Of a DNA stretch of 64,000 bases, positions 25,307 to 34,165 are shown piece after piece (within the stretch, counting starts at the first letter, position 1; each line of letters opens with the position of its first letter). This DNA comes from DASPSM01 sp036008465 (lineage in GTDB: Bacteria > Planctomycetota > Planctomycetia > Planctomycetales > Planctomycetaceae). The DNA lies in contig DASYNP010000075.1 in the NCBI GenBank assembly GCA_036008465.1, forward strand, positions 10,105 to 74,104. The letters run 5' to 3'. Under the pieces are notes generated by a model. The model ran no database searches, had not been told where the DNA came from, and saw only the letters and a list, made by a program, of their open reading frames with translations. The translations under genes and the position numbers were made by a program.

Positions 25307-26832
25307 GCCGGGACATCCTGCTCGCCACGCTCAACGCCCGCTATGCGCACGCCGCCTTCGGGCTGCGCTACCTGCTCGCAAACATGGGGGATCTCGGGCC
25401 GCGGACCGATTCGGTCGAGTTCGTCGCCAACGCGCCCACCAATCAAATCCTCCAGTCGCTGCTGGCACGCAATCCGCGGATTCTCGGTCTCGGCGTTTAT
25501 ATCTGGAACGTGGAAGCGGCCACTCGTCTCGTGTCCGAGCTGAAACGGCTGCGGCCCGAGCTGATCATTGTGCTCGGCGGACCGGAGGTGAGTTACGAGA
25601 CCGACGAGCAGGAGATCGTGCGGGCCGCGGATCACGTGATCACCGGGGAAGCCGACCTGGCTTTCGCCGACTTGTGCCGCCAGATCCTTTCCGGCAACCG
25701 ACCCAGCCGGAAAGTGATTGCGGCAGAGTTGCCCGTGCTTGATCGGCTCCAGCTGCCTTATGACCTCTACACCGCCGAAGACATTGCGCGGCGAGTGATC
25801 TATGTCGAGGCGTCGCGCGGCTGCCCCTATTCGTGCGAGTTCTGCCTCTCGGCGCTCGAGATTCCCGTCCGCCAGTTTCCGCTCGACCGGTTCTTGTCCG
25901 CGTTGGGGTCGCTGTTCGACCGAGGCGCGCGACAGTTCAAGTTCGTCGATCGCACCTTCAACTTGAATCTCCGCACGAGCCGGGCGATTCTCGATTTCTT
26001 CTACGACCGGTACGAGCCGGGGCTGTTTTTGCACTTCGAGATGATCCCCGACCGCTTTCCCGAGACCCTGCGCGACTCGATCCGCCGCTTTCCCCCCGGG
26101 GCACTGCAATTTGAGGTCGGCGTGCAGACCTTCAACGAGCGCACGGCCGAACTCATCAGCCGCCGGCAAGACAACCAAAAACTCGAAGAGAACCTGCGAT
26201 TTCTGCGAAGCGAGACCGGCGTGCACGTTCATGCCGACTTGATCGTCGGCCTGCCGGGCGAATCGGTCGCGAGCTTTGGAGCGGGCTTCGACCGGCTGCT
26301 GGGGCTTGGCCCGCAAGAGATTCAGGTCGGAATGTTGAAGCGATTGCGCGGCACGCCCATCATTCGCCACGATGCCGAATGGGCGATGAACTACAGTGCT
26401 CGGGCGCCCTACGAAATTCTCTCGAACCGGATGATCGACGCCGACACGATGGCCCGAATGGCCCGCTTCGCCCGCTTCTGGGACCTGGTCGCCAACAGCG
26501 GCAACTTTATCGAGTCGGCGCCGCGACTGTGGCGGGATCGATCGGCCTTCGCCGGCTTCCTCGCGTTTGCCGACTGGCTCTATGCGCGAACCGGCCGGAC
26601 CTGGGGCATTCCGCTGTCAGAGTTGGCAGAAAGCGTCTTCCGCTATTTGGTCGAATTGCTTGGACAAGATCCCCAGGAGACTGCCGAGACAATTTGGCGC
26701 GACTATCAGCGCGGCGGACGGCCCGATCGGCCGGCCTTCTTGAGCCCGTATGTCGAGACCCCGTCCCGGCGCACTGTTCTCGCACAACCGTCGCGTGCCC
26801 GACGACAGGCCCGACACCAGCTTTCCCAGTGA
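25303..26832 (+). CDS. B12-binding-domain radical SAM protein (DUF4080-like)
   Basis: The 509-residue enzyme has an N-terminal cobalamin-binding-like Rossmann domain (ILGLGVYIWNVEAATRLVSELKRLRPELIIVLGGPEVSYE). The radical-SAM domain has the Fe-S motif GCPYSCEFC (Cys-x3-Cys-x2-Cys). A DUF4080-type C-terminal region with ARFWDLVANSGNF completes it. Such proteins are predicted radical methylases or related enzymes; the substrate is unknown. The start is TTG, overlapping the STAS stop by three bases. The AUG-less coupling implies that it is made together with the STAS protein. A DUF4080 neighbour of a STAS domain is unusual to me. Confidence 0.88.
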   Translation: MSRDILLATLNARYAHAAFGLRYLLANMGDLGPRTDSVEFVANAPTNQILQSLLARNPRILGLGVYIWNVEAATRLVSELKRLRPELIIVLGGPEVSYETDEQEIVRAADHVITGEADLAFADLCRQILSGNRPSRKVIAAELPVLDRLQLPYDLYTAEDIARRVIYVEASRGCPYSCEFCLSALEIPVRQFPLDRFLSALGSLFDRGARQFKFVDRTFNLNLRTSRAILDFFYDRYEPGLFLHFEMIPDRFPETLRDSIRRFPPGALQFEVGVQTFNERTAELISRRQDNQKLEENLRFLRSETGVHVHADLIVGLPGESVASFGAGFDRLLGLGPQEIQVGMLKRLRGTPIIRHDAEWAMNYSARAPYEILSNRMIDADTMARMARFARFWDLVANSGNFIESAPRLWRDRSAFAGFLAFADWLYARTGRTWGIPLSELAESVFRYLVELLGQDPQETAETIWRDYQRGGRPDRPAFLSPYVETPSRRTVLAQPSRARRQARHQLSQ

Positions 26833-27116
26833 GCGACCCATCTGAGTTTTGGTGGGTGGCACCCAGAACCCATCTTCTAGTGGATTCGGAAAATCGGATC
26901 GTCGACCGAAGGAAACGCCTCGCTCAGCGAATACCCGCTCAGGCGGCGTTGCGCCTACATTTGAGAGTCGTCGCAAATCCAGATCTCGCATCGTCGTTCG
27001 AGCATATGTCATTCGCAGACCTCGTTCTGAATCCGGTATTTTCGCGCGTCCGCCGCGCGCTTACGATTCAGCCAGATTGTTCGGCTCCGCTGTGATTCGC
27101 CGAAGGAGAGTCAGAG

Positions 27117-28964
27117 ATGTCCGCTCCCCAGATCGCGACAGAATCGATTCCGCCCCTCCAGGCTCCTGCCGCTCAGTCGCCACGCGTCCTGCGAGTCTGG
27201 CCGGCCGTGGTGCTCGCCGCCGCTTATTGGGTGGCGATGGTGGTGATCTCACAACTCGACCTGCCGATTTTTGCGGGATTCTTCTCCTCGGTCGGAGCGA
27301 GCGTTCTCACCGGGCTCTTGTTTTCGATCTGGTTCTTGACGCGACGCGCCATTCCCGGGACCAACCGGCTGCTGCTGGTCCTTGCCGTGGTCGTGGGAGC
27401 GATGGTGGTCGGCTTCGGCTCCGACAAATCGGTCGGCTTTCAGGGACTCCTGTTCATCGGACCGCCCCTGCTGGTGACGGCTTGCGCCATCTGGCTCTTG
27501 ATTGCGCGGAAGTGGTCACCCACCGCGATCCGCAACGGACTGGTCGTTGCGCTCGCGCTCGCGTGGGCCCCGTTCCTGCTGGTTCGCATCAACGGCGTCG
27601 ATGGCGACCAGCAAGCATCGATCAGCGGACGCTGGTCGACTACGGCCGAAGACAGATACCTCGCTGAGCGCGCCTCTGCCGCGCCGAAATCCCCCGCGCC
27701 CCAAAGCGTCGAGTCTGCGGCCAATCACACCCTCGCGCTGGCTCCCGGCGATTGGCCCGGTTTCCGAGGCGAAAATCGGCAAGGAGAGCTGCACGGCGCC
27801 AAGATCGCGACTGACTGGAAGGCCGCCCCGCCCAAACTCGTTTGGAAGCAGCACATCGGACCGGCCTGGTCCTCGTTTGTGGTGCTCGGCAATCGACTCT
27901 TCACCCAGGAACAGCGCGGCGAAGAGGAAGCCGTCGTGTGCCTCGATGCGGCAACCGGAAAGGAACAGTGGGCCCATCTCGACAAAGCCCGCTTCTCCGA
28001 CGGGCAAGCCGGCGCCGGGCCCCGTTCGAGCCCTGTGTTCGACAAAGGTCGCATTTACGCCATGGGAGCGACCGGAGTCGTGAATTGTCTCGACGCGGCG
28101 ACCGGCCGAGTTCTCTGGGCACGCGACGCCCTCGCTGATTCGGGGGCATCGAAGCCGATGTGGGGATTTTCGAGTTCGCCCCTGGTTGTCGGCGATCTGG
28201 TCATCGTTTATGCGGGCGGACCGGGGGACAAAGGCCTCTTGGCCTACCGGGTTGCCGACGGCAAGCCCGCCTGGTCGGTCGCAACCGGGCCCGTCAGTTA
28301 TAGCTCTCCGCAACTGGTGACGTTGGGCAAAGAGGCCCAGGTGCTGCTCTTGAGCGATGCCGGCCTGATCGCTGTCAATCCGACTTCAGGAAAGCTTCGC
28401 TGGACCTACGAGACGCCGCCGCGACAGATGTGGCGCGTCGCGCAGCCCCGACAAGTGGCCGAATCGTCGATCGTCCTGGGCTCAGAGGATCTGGGACTGA
28501 TGCGGCTCGATCTGACGCCGCACAGCGACGGACCGTGGACACCCACGGTCGCCTGGACGACGCGGGCACTGCGACCGGCGTACAACGACTTCGTTTATCA
28601 GGACGGTTTCATTTACGGCTTTGATGAGGGCTTCTGCTGCTGCGTCGATGCAAAGACCGGAACGCGGCAATGGAAGGGCGGACGTTACGGCCACGGGCAA
28701 CTCATCTTGCTCGCCGACCAGAAGTTACTGTTCGTGATTTCGGAGTACGGCGCCGGCGTGCTCGTCTCCGCCCGCCCCGATAAGCACGAAGAGTTGGGCC
28801 GCTTCGAGGCGATCAGCGGCAAAACGTGGAACCACCCCGTGATTGCCCGCGGACGGCTCTATGCCCGTAACAGCGAAGAGATCGCCTGCTACCAACTGGC
28901 AATGCCCGACACTCACACGGCGCAGGTTTCGCAACCACGAGCTAGTGGCGGTGCAGTGCGCTAA
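27117..28964 (+). CDS. Membrane-anchored PQQ-type beta-propeller protein
   Basis: The 615-residue protein has about five N-terminal transmembrane segments (residues 27-170). Then comes WPGFRGENRQGELHG, the same opening as in the protein at 3004-4503, and a PQQ-type propeller with repeated DAATGKEQW, DAATGRVLW and NPTSGKLRW blades. There is a CCC cluster at FDEGFCCCVDAKTG. AAGGAG lies eight bases upstream of the ATG. The propeller should be outside the membrane. No EF-hand is inserted, in contrast with the first PQQ protein. It is alone, 284 bp after the radical-SAM gene. Confidence 0.88.
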   Translation: MSAPQIATESIPPLQAPAAQSPRVLRVWPAVVLAAAYWVAMVVISQLDLPIFAGFFSSVGASVLTGLLFSIWFLTRRAIPGTNRLLLVLAVVVGAMVVGFGSDKSVGFQGLLFIGPPLLVTACAIWLLIARKWSPTAIRNGLVVALALAWAPFLLVRINGVDGDQQASISGRWSTTAEDRYLAERASAAPKSPAPQSVESAANHTLALAPGDWPGFRGENRQGELHGAKIATDWKAAPPKLVWKQHIGPAWSSFVVLGNRLFTQEQRGEEEAVVCLDAATGKEQWAHLDKARFSDGQAGAGPRSSPVFDKGRIYAMGATGVVNCLDAATGRVLWARDALADSGASKPMWGFSSSPLVVGDLVIVYAGGPGDKGLLAYRVADGKPAWSVATGPVSYSSPQLVTLGKEAQVLLLSDAGLIAVNPTSGKLRWTYETPPRQMWRVAQPRQVAESSIVLGSEDLGLMRLDLTPHSDGPWTPTVAWTTRALRPAYNDFVYQDGFIYGFDEGFCCCVDAKTGTRQWKGGRYGHGQLILLADQKLLFVISEYGAGVLVSARPDKHEELGRFEAISGKTWNHPVIARGRLYARNSEEIACYQLAMPDTHTAQVSQPRASGGAVR

Positions 28965-28985
28965 CAACAAAAGCCCGTCCATGAG

Positions 28986-29373
28986 GGGTGGCACTGGCGG
29001 CTTGTCCGCCAGTGTCTTTGCGCCACGTCTCAAACGAGCCCACTGGCAGACAAGCCGAGGCTGTCCGGGAATTCGGACGTACGTTTTCTTGGCCCCGGAG
29101 GGGCCGCCGACAATAGCCCAGGGCGCAAGCCCTGGGGAAAGAATCGCTCCCACCAACGTCTTAAGCCCCCGATAGGGGGCGACAGAACAAAAGGCTCTTC
29201 ATGATTCTGTCGTCCCTCCGGGACTTAATTCCGAACTTCAATCGCCGCGAGACCCAGGGCTTGCGCCCTGGGCTATTATCTGGCGCCCCCTTTCGGGGGC
29301 TTCCGACACACTGATTGCCGACAATCCGCTCGCCGAATTCCCGGACACCTCGGGCAAGCCGCCAGTGCCACCC
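28986..29373 (-). repeat. MITE-like repeat, copy 2 (388 bp, inverted relative to copy 1)
   Basis: The element starts GGGTGGCACTGGCGGCTTG and ends CAAGCCGCCAGTGCCACCC. Read on the minus strand, its internal hairpins follow the same order as copy 1 at 6364-6717. It carries an extra block near 29003-29060 and lacks the 24-nt insert in the terminal repeat. The 500-bp gap between the PQQ and the secreted-protein genes is otherwise empty, apart from the terminator at 29396. Confidence 0.85.
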
Positions 29374-29395
29374 GAAATCCAGCTGGCTCAAAGCA

Positions 29396-29427
29396 AAAAG
29401 CCCACGGACAGCTATCCGCGGGCTTTT
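29396..29427 (-). terminator. Rho-independent terminator of the 29465-30127 gene
   Basis: On the minus strand, AAAAGCCCGCGGA pairs with TCCGTGGGCTTTT across a short loop, followed by T-rich sequence. It lies about 38 bp after the stop codon. Confidence 0.8.
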
Positions 29428-29464
29428 GAATTTCAATCGCCGCTCTCGCGGCCAGCCGGCTTGG

Positions 29465-30127
29465 TCACTTGCTGCTCTTGACGTTGTGACTGATCGGAAT
29501 CGTCACGCAGTACTTGCTGAACAGATTGATGACCAGGGTCGCCTTGTTGTCCTTGACGTCCTTGATCGTGAGGGCCAGTTCGGCCTTGGGAGCGTCGGTG
29601 GCTTCCTCGAACGACGACTTTGAGAGGGGCTCTTTGTCCGCGCTAAACACGTGCAGCTGCCAATCGTCCCCTTCGACATGCTTCACGCTGCAGATGAGGC
29701 AGGTGACTTCTCGCTCTTCTTCCTCGGTCTTGAGTTTGATCTTGCGAAGCTGTTTGTCCGTGGCCGGCTTGCCGTCGACGAGCGGGTTGAACTCGGACGA
29801 AAGGAAAATGTAGCACAGGCCGACACCGCGGTCCTTCTCGGAATCCTTGGCTTCGCGGTCTTCGCGAAATCCCTTAAGGGGAACCAGGATGATTCCCTGG
29901 TGGGCGTCCGGGTTAAGCAGCCCGACTGCCTTTTCGGGATCGGCCTCAATCTTGACAGGCAAGTCTTTCTGCGTCTTCGTGAACAGTTCAGTCAGCTTGC
30001 CGCCAAACTCCTTGGCGATATCGGGATCCATCTCCTGTAAGGGGCTGTCTTCCGCCCGGCACTTGTTACCAACCCACATAACGCATGCTGCAAACAGGAA
30101 GATCGGAACCAATTTTCTGGCAACCAT
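29465..30127 (-). CDS. Secreted protein of unknown function, paralogue A
   Basis: This 220-residue protein starts with a signal peptide (ARKLVPIFLFAACVMWVGNKCRA). Its paralogue lies directly upstream (30459-31172). The two share MDPDIAK, GII.VP.K.F.EDRE, FNPL.DGKP, LRKIK, the cysteine motif TCL.CS..HVEGDDW and ATLV.N.F.KY. One Cys-x2-Cys pair is conserved, which could form a disulfide or hold a metal. I know no name for this family. Each gene has its own terminator and promoter region, so they are not one transcript. The strong sequence conservation between them suggests related secreted roles. Confidence 0.7.
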   Translation of the reverse strand: MVARKLVPIFLFAACVMWVGNKCRAEDSPLQEMDPDIAKEFGGKLTELFTKTQKDLPVKIEADPEKAVGLLNPDAHQGIILVPLKGFREDREAKDSEKDRGVGLCYIFLSSEFNPLVDGKPATDKQLRKIKLKTEEEEREVTCLICSVKHVEGDDWQLHVFSADKEPLSKSSFEEATDAPKAELALTIKDVKDNKATLVINLFSKYCVTIPISHNVKSSK

Positions 30128-30458
30128 GCTCGGTACCCTTTGGCCGCAGTGTAAGAATTGAACGATGTTCGCGAGGAACGGAATCTGGCGGCGCTATACG
30201 CCTGCAAAAGCTACCGCCGCGAGACCAGACCGGTTTCAGGAAAACGCGACGCGTTCGGCCCCCAAACGCCTGTCTTGCGTTCACCTATCGTCGCGGTCGA
30301 CGGGTTCATTCTATGGCGGATGCGCGGGAGACGCCACAATGCGGGCGTGGCTTGAAAATCACGGGCCGCCGCACCCCGTCGGACGAGCGGCCCACCCTCC
30401 GGAAAGCAAACAAGCCCGCGGAAAGCGCTCCGCGGGCTTGCCTGCGAATCAGCAAGAA
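30128..30458. other. 331-bp intergenic region between the two paralogues
   Basis: It holds the promoter of paralogue A and the terminator of paralogue B (30411-30440). I see no other coding or repeat signal. Confidence 0.55.
30411..30440 (-). terminator. Rho-independent terminator of the 30459-31172 gene
   Basis: Perfect 12-bp stem CAAGCCCGCGGA / TCCGCGGGCTTG with a 6-base loop, 19 bp after the stop codon. The sequence is close to the terminator of paralogue A, so the terminator was probably duplicated with the gene. Confidence 0.8.
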
Positions 30459-31172
30459 TTACTTCTTGGTTTCTTTGGATTCCTTCGTATCCTTCGTTTC
30501 TTTGACTTCCATCTTATGGCCGATGGGAATCGAGGAGGAATACTTTCCAAAGATGTTGAATACCAGCGTGGCCGAATCCTTCTTTGGATCGTCGATCGTC
30601 AGGCCCAGGTCGGCCTTCGGTGCGTTGTTGGCTTCGCCCCAGGGCGACTTGATGAGCGGATCTTTGCCGCTGCCGTAAATGTAAAGCTCCCAATCGTCTC
30701 CCTCGACGTGGCGAATCGAGCACAACAGGCAGGTCGCCTCGCGCCCAGCCCCGCCCTGCCCGTCGTCGAACTTGATCTTCCGCAGTTTCTTGCCGTCGAT
30801 CGGTTTTCCGTCGGCTAGCGGGTTGAAGGTCTGGGACATGCAAAGGAAGCACATGCCGACGCCGGGATCCTTTTCGACTTCCTTGTTCTCGCGATCTTCT
30901 TTGAAGTTCTTGGCCGGGATCGCGATGATGCCCTCGTTGGTTTCGGCGTTGAACAGGCCCGTCGCCTTGTCGTAGTTGGGCTCGAACTTGACCTGGAGAT
31001 CCTTAGCCGGGTTCTCCTTCGCGAACTGCTGATGGATCAATTCGCCGAACCGCTTGGCGATGTCCGGATCCATGTCGGTCAGCGGACTGGGATCGCCAGC
31101 CTGGGACTTTGCGGCGAACGACAGCACCGAAATCGCGAGAACGAAGACAGCAAACACTCGTTTCACAACCAT
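30459..31172 (-). CDS. Secreted protein of unknown function, paralogue B
   Basis: The 237-residue protein has a signal peptide (VKRVFAVFVLAISVLSFAAKSQA) and the core shared with paralogue A. It shares the FNPLADGKPID and CLLCSIRHVEGDDWELYIYGSG parts and ends with a Lys/Thr/Glu repeat tail (KETKDTKESKETKK). The Lys-rich tail is missing from paralogue A. The start is ATG at 31172 because the signal peptide begins there; the longer frame to 31280 adds residues of poor quality. It has its own terminator. No enzyme motif is apparent. Confidence 0.7.
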   Translation of the reverse strand: MVVKRVFAVFVLAISVLSFAAKSQAGDPSPLTDMDPDIAKRFGELIHQQFAKENPAKDLQVKFEPNYDKATGLFNAETNEGIIAIPAKNFKEDRENKEVEKDPGVGMCFLCMSQTFNPLADGKPIDGKKLRKIKFDDGQGGAGREATCLLCSIRHVEGDDWELYIYGSGKDPLIKSPWGEANNAPKADLGLTIDDPKKDSATLVFNIFGKYSSSIPIGHKMEVKETKDTKESKETKK

Positions 31173-31502
31173 AGATGCACCCCGTGGACCAAATGAGAAT
31201 GAATCTTCCCGACGTCGGAAAGCTGGCAACCCAGCCAACTGTGCGAAGATCGCCCGAACGCCGCTTTCCCTGCGAGCCATAGCTCGGATCGCGACAATCG
31301 TGCGTTCGCGTGGAACCTCGGCGACTGCCGGGCGAACGGCTCAACCCATCTTAGGGGGTCGGCTTCCGCTTCGCCAACCAAAACCGGCGCTCACTACGCC
31401 AAAAACTCATTTCGCGTTAAATTTTTCTCATCTGTAGGCACGGGAGACTCAACTTCTCGCAACGTTTTCCCAGGATTCGACCGCGACCAAGAAGGGCACG
31501 CC
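31173..31502. other. 330-bp divergent intergenic region
   Basis: It separates the secreted paralogue B gene from a GNAT gene on the other strand. The AT-rich stretch near 31408-31440 (TTAAATTTTTCTCATC) is the best place for a promoter. No repeat or hairpin stands out. Confidence 0.5.
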
Positions 31503-32006
31503 TTGCACGAACCCATCGAGACCGAGCGACTGAAATTGCGACAGTTTGTCGACGCGGACCTCGACGCGCTCGCGCGGATGTGCGCTGATCCGGAAACGAT
31601 GCGGTACATCGGCCAGGGCGCAACCCTGTCCCGCGCCGACGCCTGGCGTTCGATGGCGATGTTCCTCGGCCATTGGCAACTGCGGGGCTACGGCATGTGG
31701 GCCGTCGAAGACAAGCGGACCGGCGCATTCGTCGGGCGGATCGGCCTGCACTACCCGGAAGGTTGGCCCGCCATCGAAGTCGGCTGGCTGCTCGACCGCG
31801 CCCAGTGGGGCCAGGGGCTGGCGACTGAAGGAGGCCGGGCGGCCATAACCTGGGCGTTCGACCGCCTCAACCTCCAACGAATCTCGAGCGTGATTCACCC
31901 GCAAAACGCGGCGTCAATTCGCGTAGCCGAAAAGCTCGGCATGCGCCCAGAACGCAGGACGCAGATCAATGGGGTCGACGTCGTGATTTATGCCCGCGAT
32001 CATTGA
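31503..32006 (+). CDS. GNAT-family N-acetyltransferase (RimJ/RimL-like)
   Basis: The 167-residue protein opens with IETERLKLRQFVDADLDALARM, typical of RimJ/RimL-type acetyltransferases. It contains the acetyl-CoA-binding region VGWLLDRAQWGQGLATEGGRAAITWAF and ends with NAASIRVAEKLGMRPE, the usual motif before the C-terminus. Substrate unknown; ribosomal-protein or small-molecule amino-acylation targets are both possible. The start is TTG at 31503 with AAGGG seven bases upstream. It lies 36 bp before the debranching-enzyme gene, so they may be co-transcribed. Confidence 0.88.
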   Translation: MHEPIETERLKLRQFVDADLDALARMCADPETMRYIGQGATLSRADAWRSMAMFLGHWQLRGYGMWAVEDKRTGAFVGRIGLHYPEGWPAIEVGWLLDRAQWGQGLATEGGRAAITWAFDRLNLQRISSVIHPQNAASIRVAEKLGMRPERRTQINGVDVVIYARDH

Positions 32007-32042
32007 TCGGCTCAGTGACTGTTCAGCAGATGAGACGGCTCC

Positions 32043-34049
32043 GTGGACGGCAGTACGAAAACTGTTGCCTTGAGCGAATCGGTCGAGTGGCTCGAACCCG
32101 ATGGGCTCGGCGGCTATGCCTCGGGCACGGCTGTTGGACTGCGGACGCGCCGCTATCACGCCCTGTTGTTGACGGCGACAACGCCGCCGACCGGACGAGT
32201 GGTGCTGGTCAACGGCTTCGATGCTTGTGTGGAGGTCGGCGGCCAACGGTTCGACCTGTCGAGTCAGCGTTATTTGCCGGACGTCGTGGCTCCGGATGGC
32301 CGCGACCGTTTGCGATCGTTTACCGACGACCCGTGGCCGCGCTGGATCTGGGAGTTGGCGCCGGGCAGCACCATCACGCAAGAGTTATTCGTGCCGCACG
32401 AACTCTCGGCGTGCGTGCTGATCTGGACCCTTGCGGGATGGAAGCCGACTGGTCCGCAGAGCGTCCCCAATTTTTTCATTCGCCCCTTTCTATCGGGACG
32501 CGATTACCACGGCACACACCACGAAAATAAGACCTTTCGTTTCGAGGCGAAGCCGCAGCCGCACGGAGTGACTTGGAAACCCTACGATGCGATGCCGGAA
32601 ATTGCGGCATTCACGAACGGGACGTTCCGCGCGGAACCGTATTGGTACCGCAACTTTCTCTATTCGCGCGAACAGGAGCGGGGACTCGATTGCGTCGAAG
32701 ATCTGGCGTCGCCGGGAACCTTCACGATGGATCTCCGGCAGCCCGCTGTGTTGGTTTTGGCGGCTGAAGGGCATCTCGACGCGTTGACCCGCCTTGGAGA
32801 CGACGCGGCGAAGATCGCCCGCAGCCTCGCCGACTCCGAACGCAAGCGCCGCAGCGCGTTTGGCACTCGGCTCGCTCGCTCGGCCGACGCGTATCTCGTC
32901 CGACGCGGGTGGAGCGCAAAGAACGGCGGTCAATTGGACAGCGGGGGCACCATCATCGCTGGCTATCCCTGGTTCACCGACTGGGGCCGCGACACATTTA
33001 TTGCCCTTCGCGGGTTGTGCCTGGCCGCCGGGCGAATAAAGGATGCGGCGGAAATCCTGGACGCGTGGGCCGGCACAATCTCCGAGGGCATGCTGCCGAA
33101 CCGCTTTCCGGACCAGGCAGGCGCGGCACAATACAACTCTGTCGACGCCTCGCTGTGGTACATCGCCGCTGTCGGAGATTTTCTCGCACGCAACCGATCG
33201 GCAAAGCCGGAGCTCGTCGACAAACTGCGGACCGCCGTGCAAGCGATCCTGTCGGGCTACTTTCGCGGCACGCGTTACGGGATTCGTTGCGATGCCGACG
33301 GCCTGCTGCAGGCAGGTGTTTCGGGTGAGCAGTTGACCTGGATGGACGTCAAAATCGGCAACTGGGTCGTTACGCCGCGGATCGGCAAGCCGGTGGAAGT
33401 CGAAACGCTCTGGCTCGCCGCGCTCAAAATCGGCGGACAGTTCGACAGCCAGTGGAGCGGCGTCTATTCGCGCGGACTGGAGTCGTTCCGCGCCCGCTTT
33501 TGGAACGAGTCCCGCGGATGCCTGTATGACGTCGTCGACGTCGACCATCAGGCCGGCAAGGTCGACGAAAGCGTGCGGCCCAATCAGATCTTCGCCGTCG
33601 GCGGATTGCCGGAGAATTTGCTGGATGTCAAACGGGCGCGCCGCGTCGTCGACCTCGTGGAAGAGCGGTTGTGGACGCCGTTCGGCCTGCGCACGCTCGA
33701 CCCGGCCGATCCCGCTTATGCGCCGCACTATGTCGGCGGTGTGAGGGAACGGGATTCGGCTTATCATCAGGGAACGGTGTGGCCCTGGCTGGCCGGCCCG
33801 TTCATCGAAGCGTGGGTGCGCGTCCGCGGCGACTCGCCGCAAGTCCGCGCTCAAGCCCGAACAAAATTCCTCGCGCCGCTGCTCGAGCGCCTGGACATCG
33901 CCGGACTGGGGCATCTTCCCGAGATCGCCGACGGCGATGCTCCTCACACCCCGCGCGGTTGCCCGTTCCAAGCGTGGTCTTTGGGAGAATTGATTCGTGC
34001 TCAGACGTTGCTCGACGACTCAAGGCGGGACGGACCGAAGGGGGGCTGA
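32043..34049 (+). CDS. Amylo-alpha-1,6-glucosidase (glycogen-debranching-like)
   Basis: The 668-residue enzyme has an N-terminal beta-domain (VEWLEPDGLGGYASGTAVGLRTRRYHALLL, typical of the archaeal/bacterial GDE type). A (alpha/alpha)6 barrel of the GDE_C type follows. It includes GYPWFTDWGRDTFIALRGLCLAAG, the conserved acid-bearing motif of GH133-like enzymes, and GTVWPWLAGPFIEAW near the end. The reaction is hydrolysis of alpha-1,6 branch points left after phosphorylase. The start is GTG. The gene follows a GNAT gene after 36 bp and precedes an unrelated AKR. It fits a glycogen-metabolism role, although no glycogen synthase or phosphorylase is near. Confidence 0.9.
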   Translation: MDGSTKTVALSESVEWLEPDGLGGYASGTAVGLRTRRYHALLLTATTPPTGRVVLVNGFDACVEVGGQRFDLSSQRYLPDVVAPDGRDRLRSFTDDPWPRWIWELAPGSTITQELFVPHELSACVLIWTLAGWKPTGPQSVPNFFIRPFLSGRDYHGTHHENKTFRFEAKPQPHGVTWKPYDAMPEIAAFTNGTFRAEPYWYRNFLYSREQERGLDCVEDLASPGTFTMDLRQPAVLVLAAEGHLDALTRLGDDAAKIARSLADSERKRRSAFGTRLARSADAYLVRRGWSAKNGGQLDSGGTIIAGYPWFTDWGRDTFIALRGLCLAAGRIKDAAEILDAWAGTISEGMLPNRFPDQAGAAQYNSVDASLWYIAAVGDFLARNRSAKPELVDKLRTAVQAILSGYFRGTRYGIRCDADGLLQAGVSGEQLTWMDVKIGNWVVTPRIGKPVEVETLWLAALKIGGQFDSQWSGVYSRGLESFRARFWNESRGCLYDVVDVDHQAGKVDESVRPNQIFAVGGLPENLLDVKRARRVVDLVEERLWTPFGLRTLDPADPAYAPHYVGGVRERDSAYHQGTVWPWLAGPFIEAWVRVRGDSPQVRAQARTKFLAPLLERLDIAGLGHLPEIADGDAPHTPRGCPFQAWSLGELIRAQTLLDDSRRDGPKGG

Positions 34050-34165
34050 ACTGAGCAGGTACGCCATTTGCGAGCGATCACCCAAAGTCGAGATGAAGTC
34101 TTCCCATATCATTACTGCATCAGGAACTCTCAGATCGCTCTGAACACTCTGGTTGAGGAAGCGAC

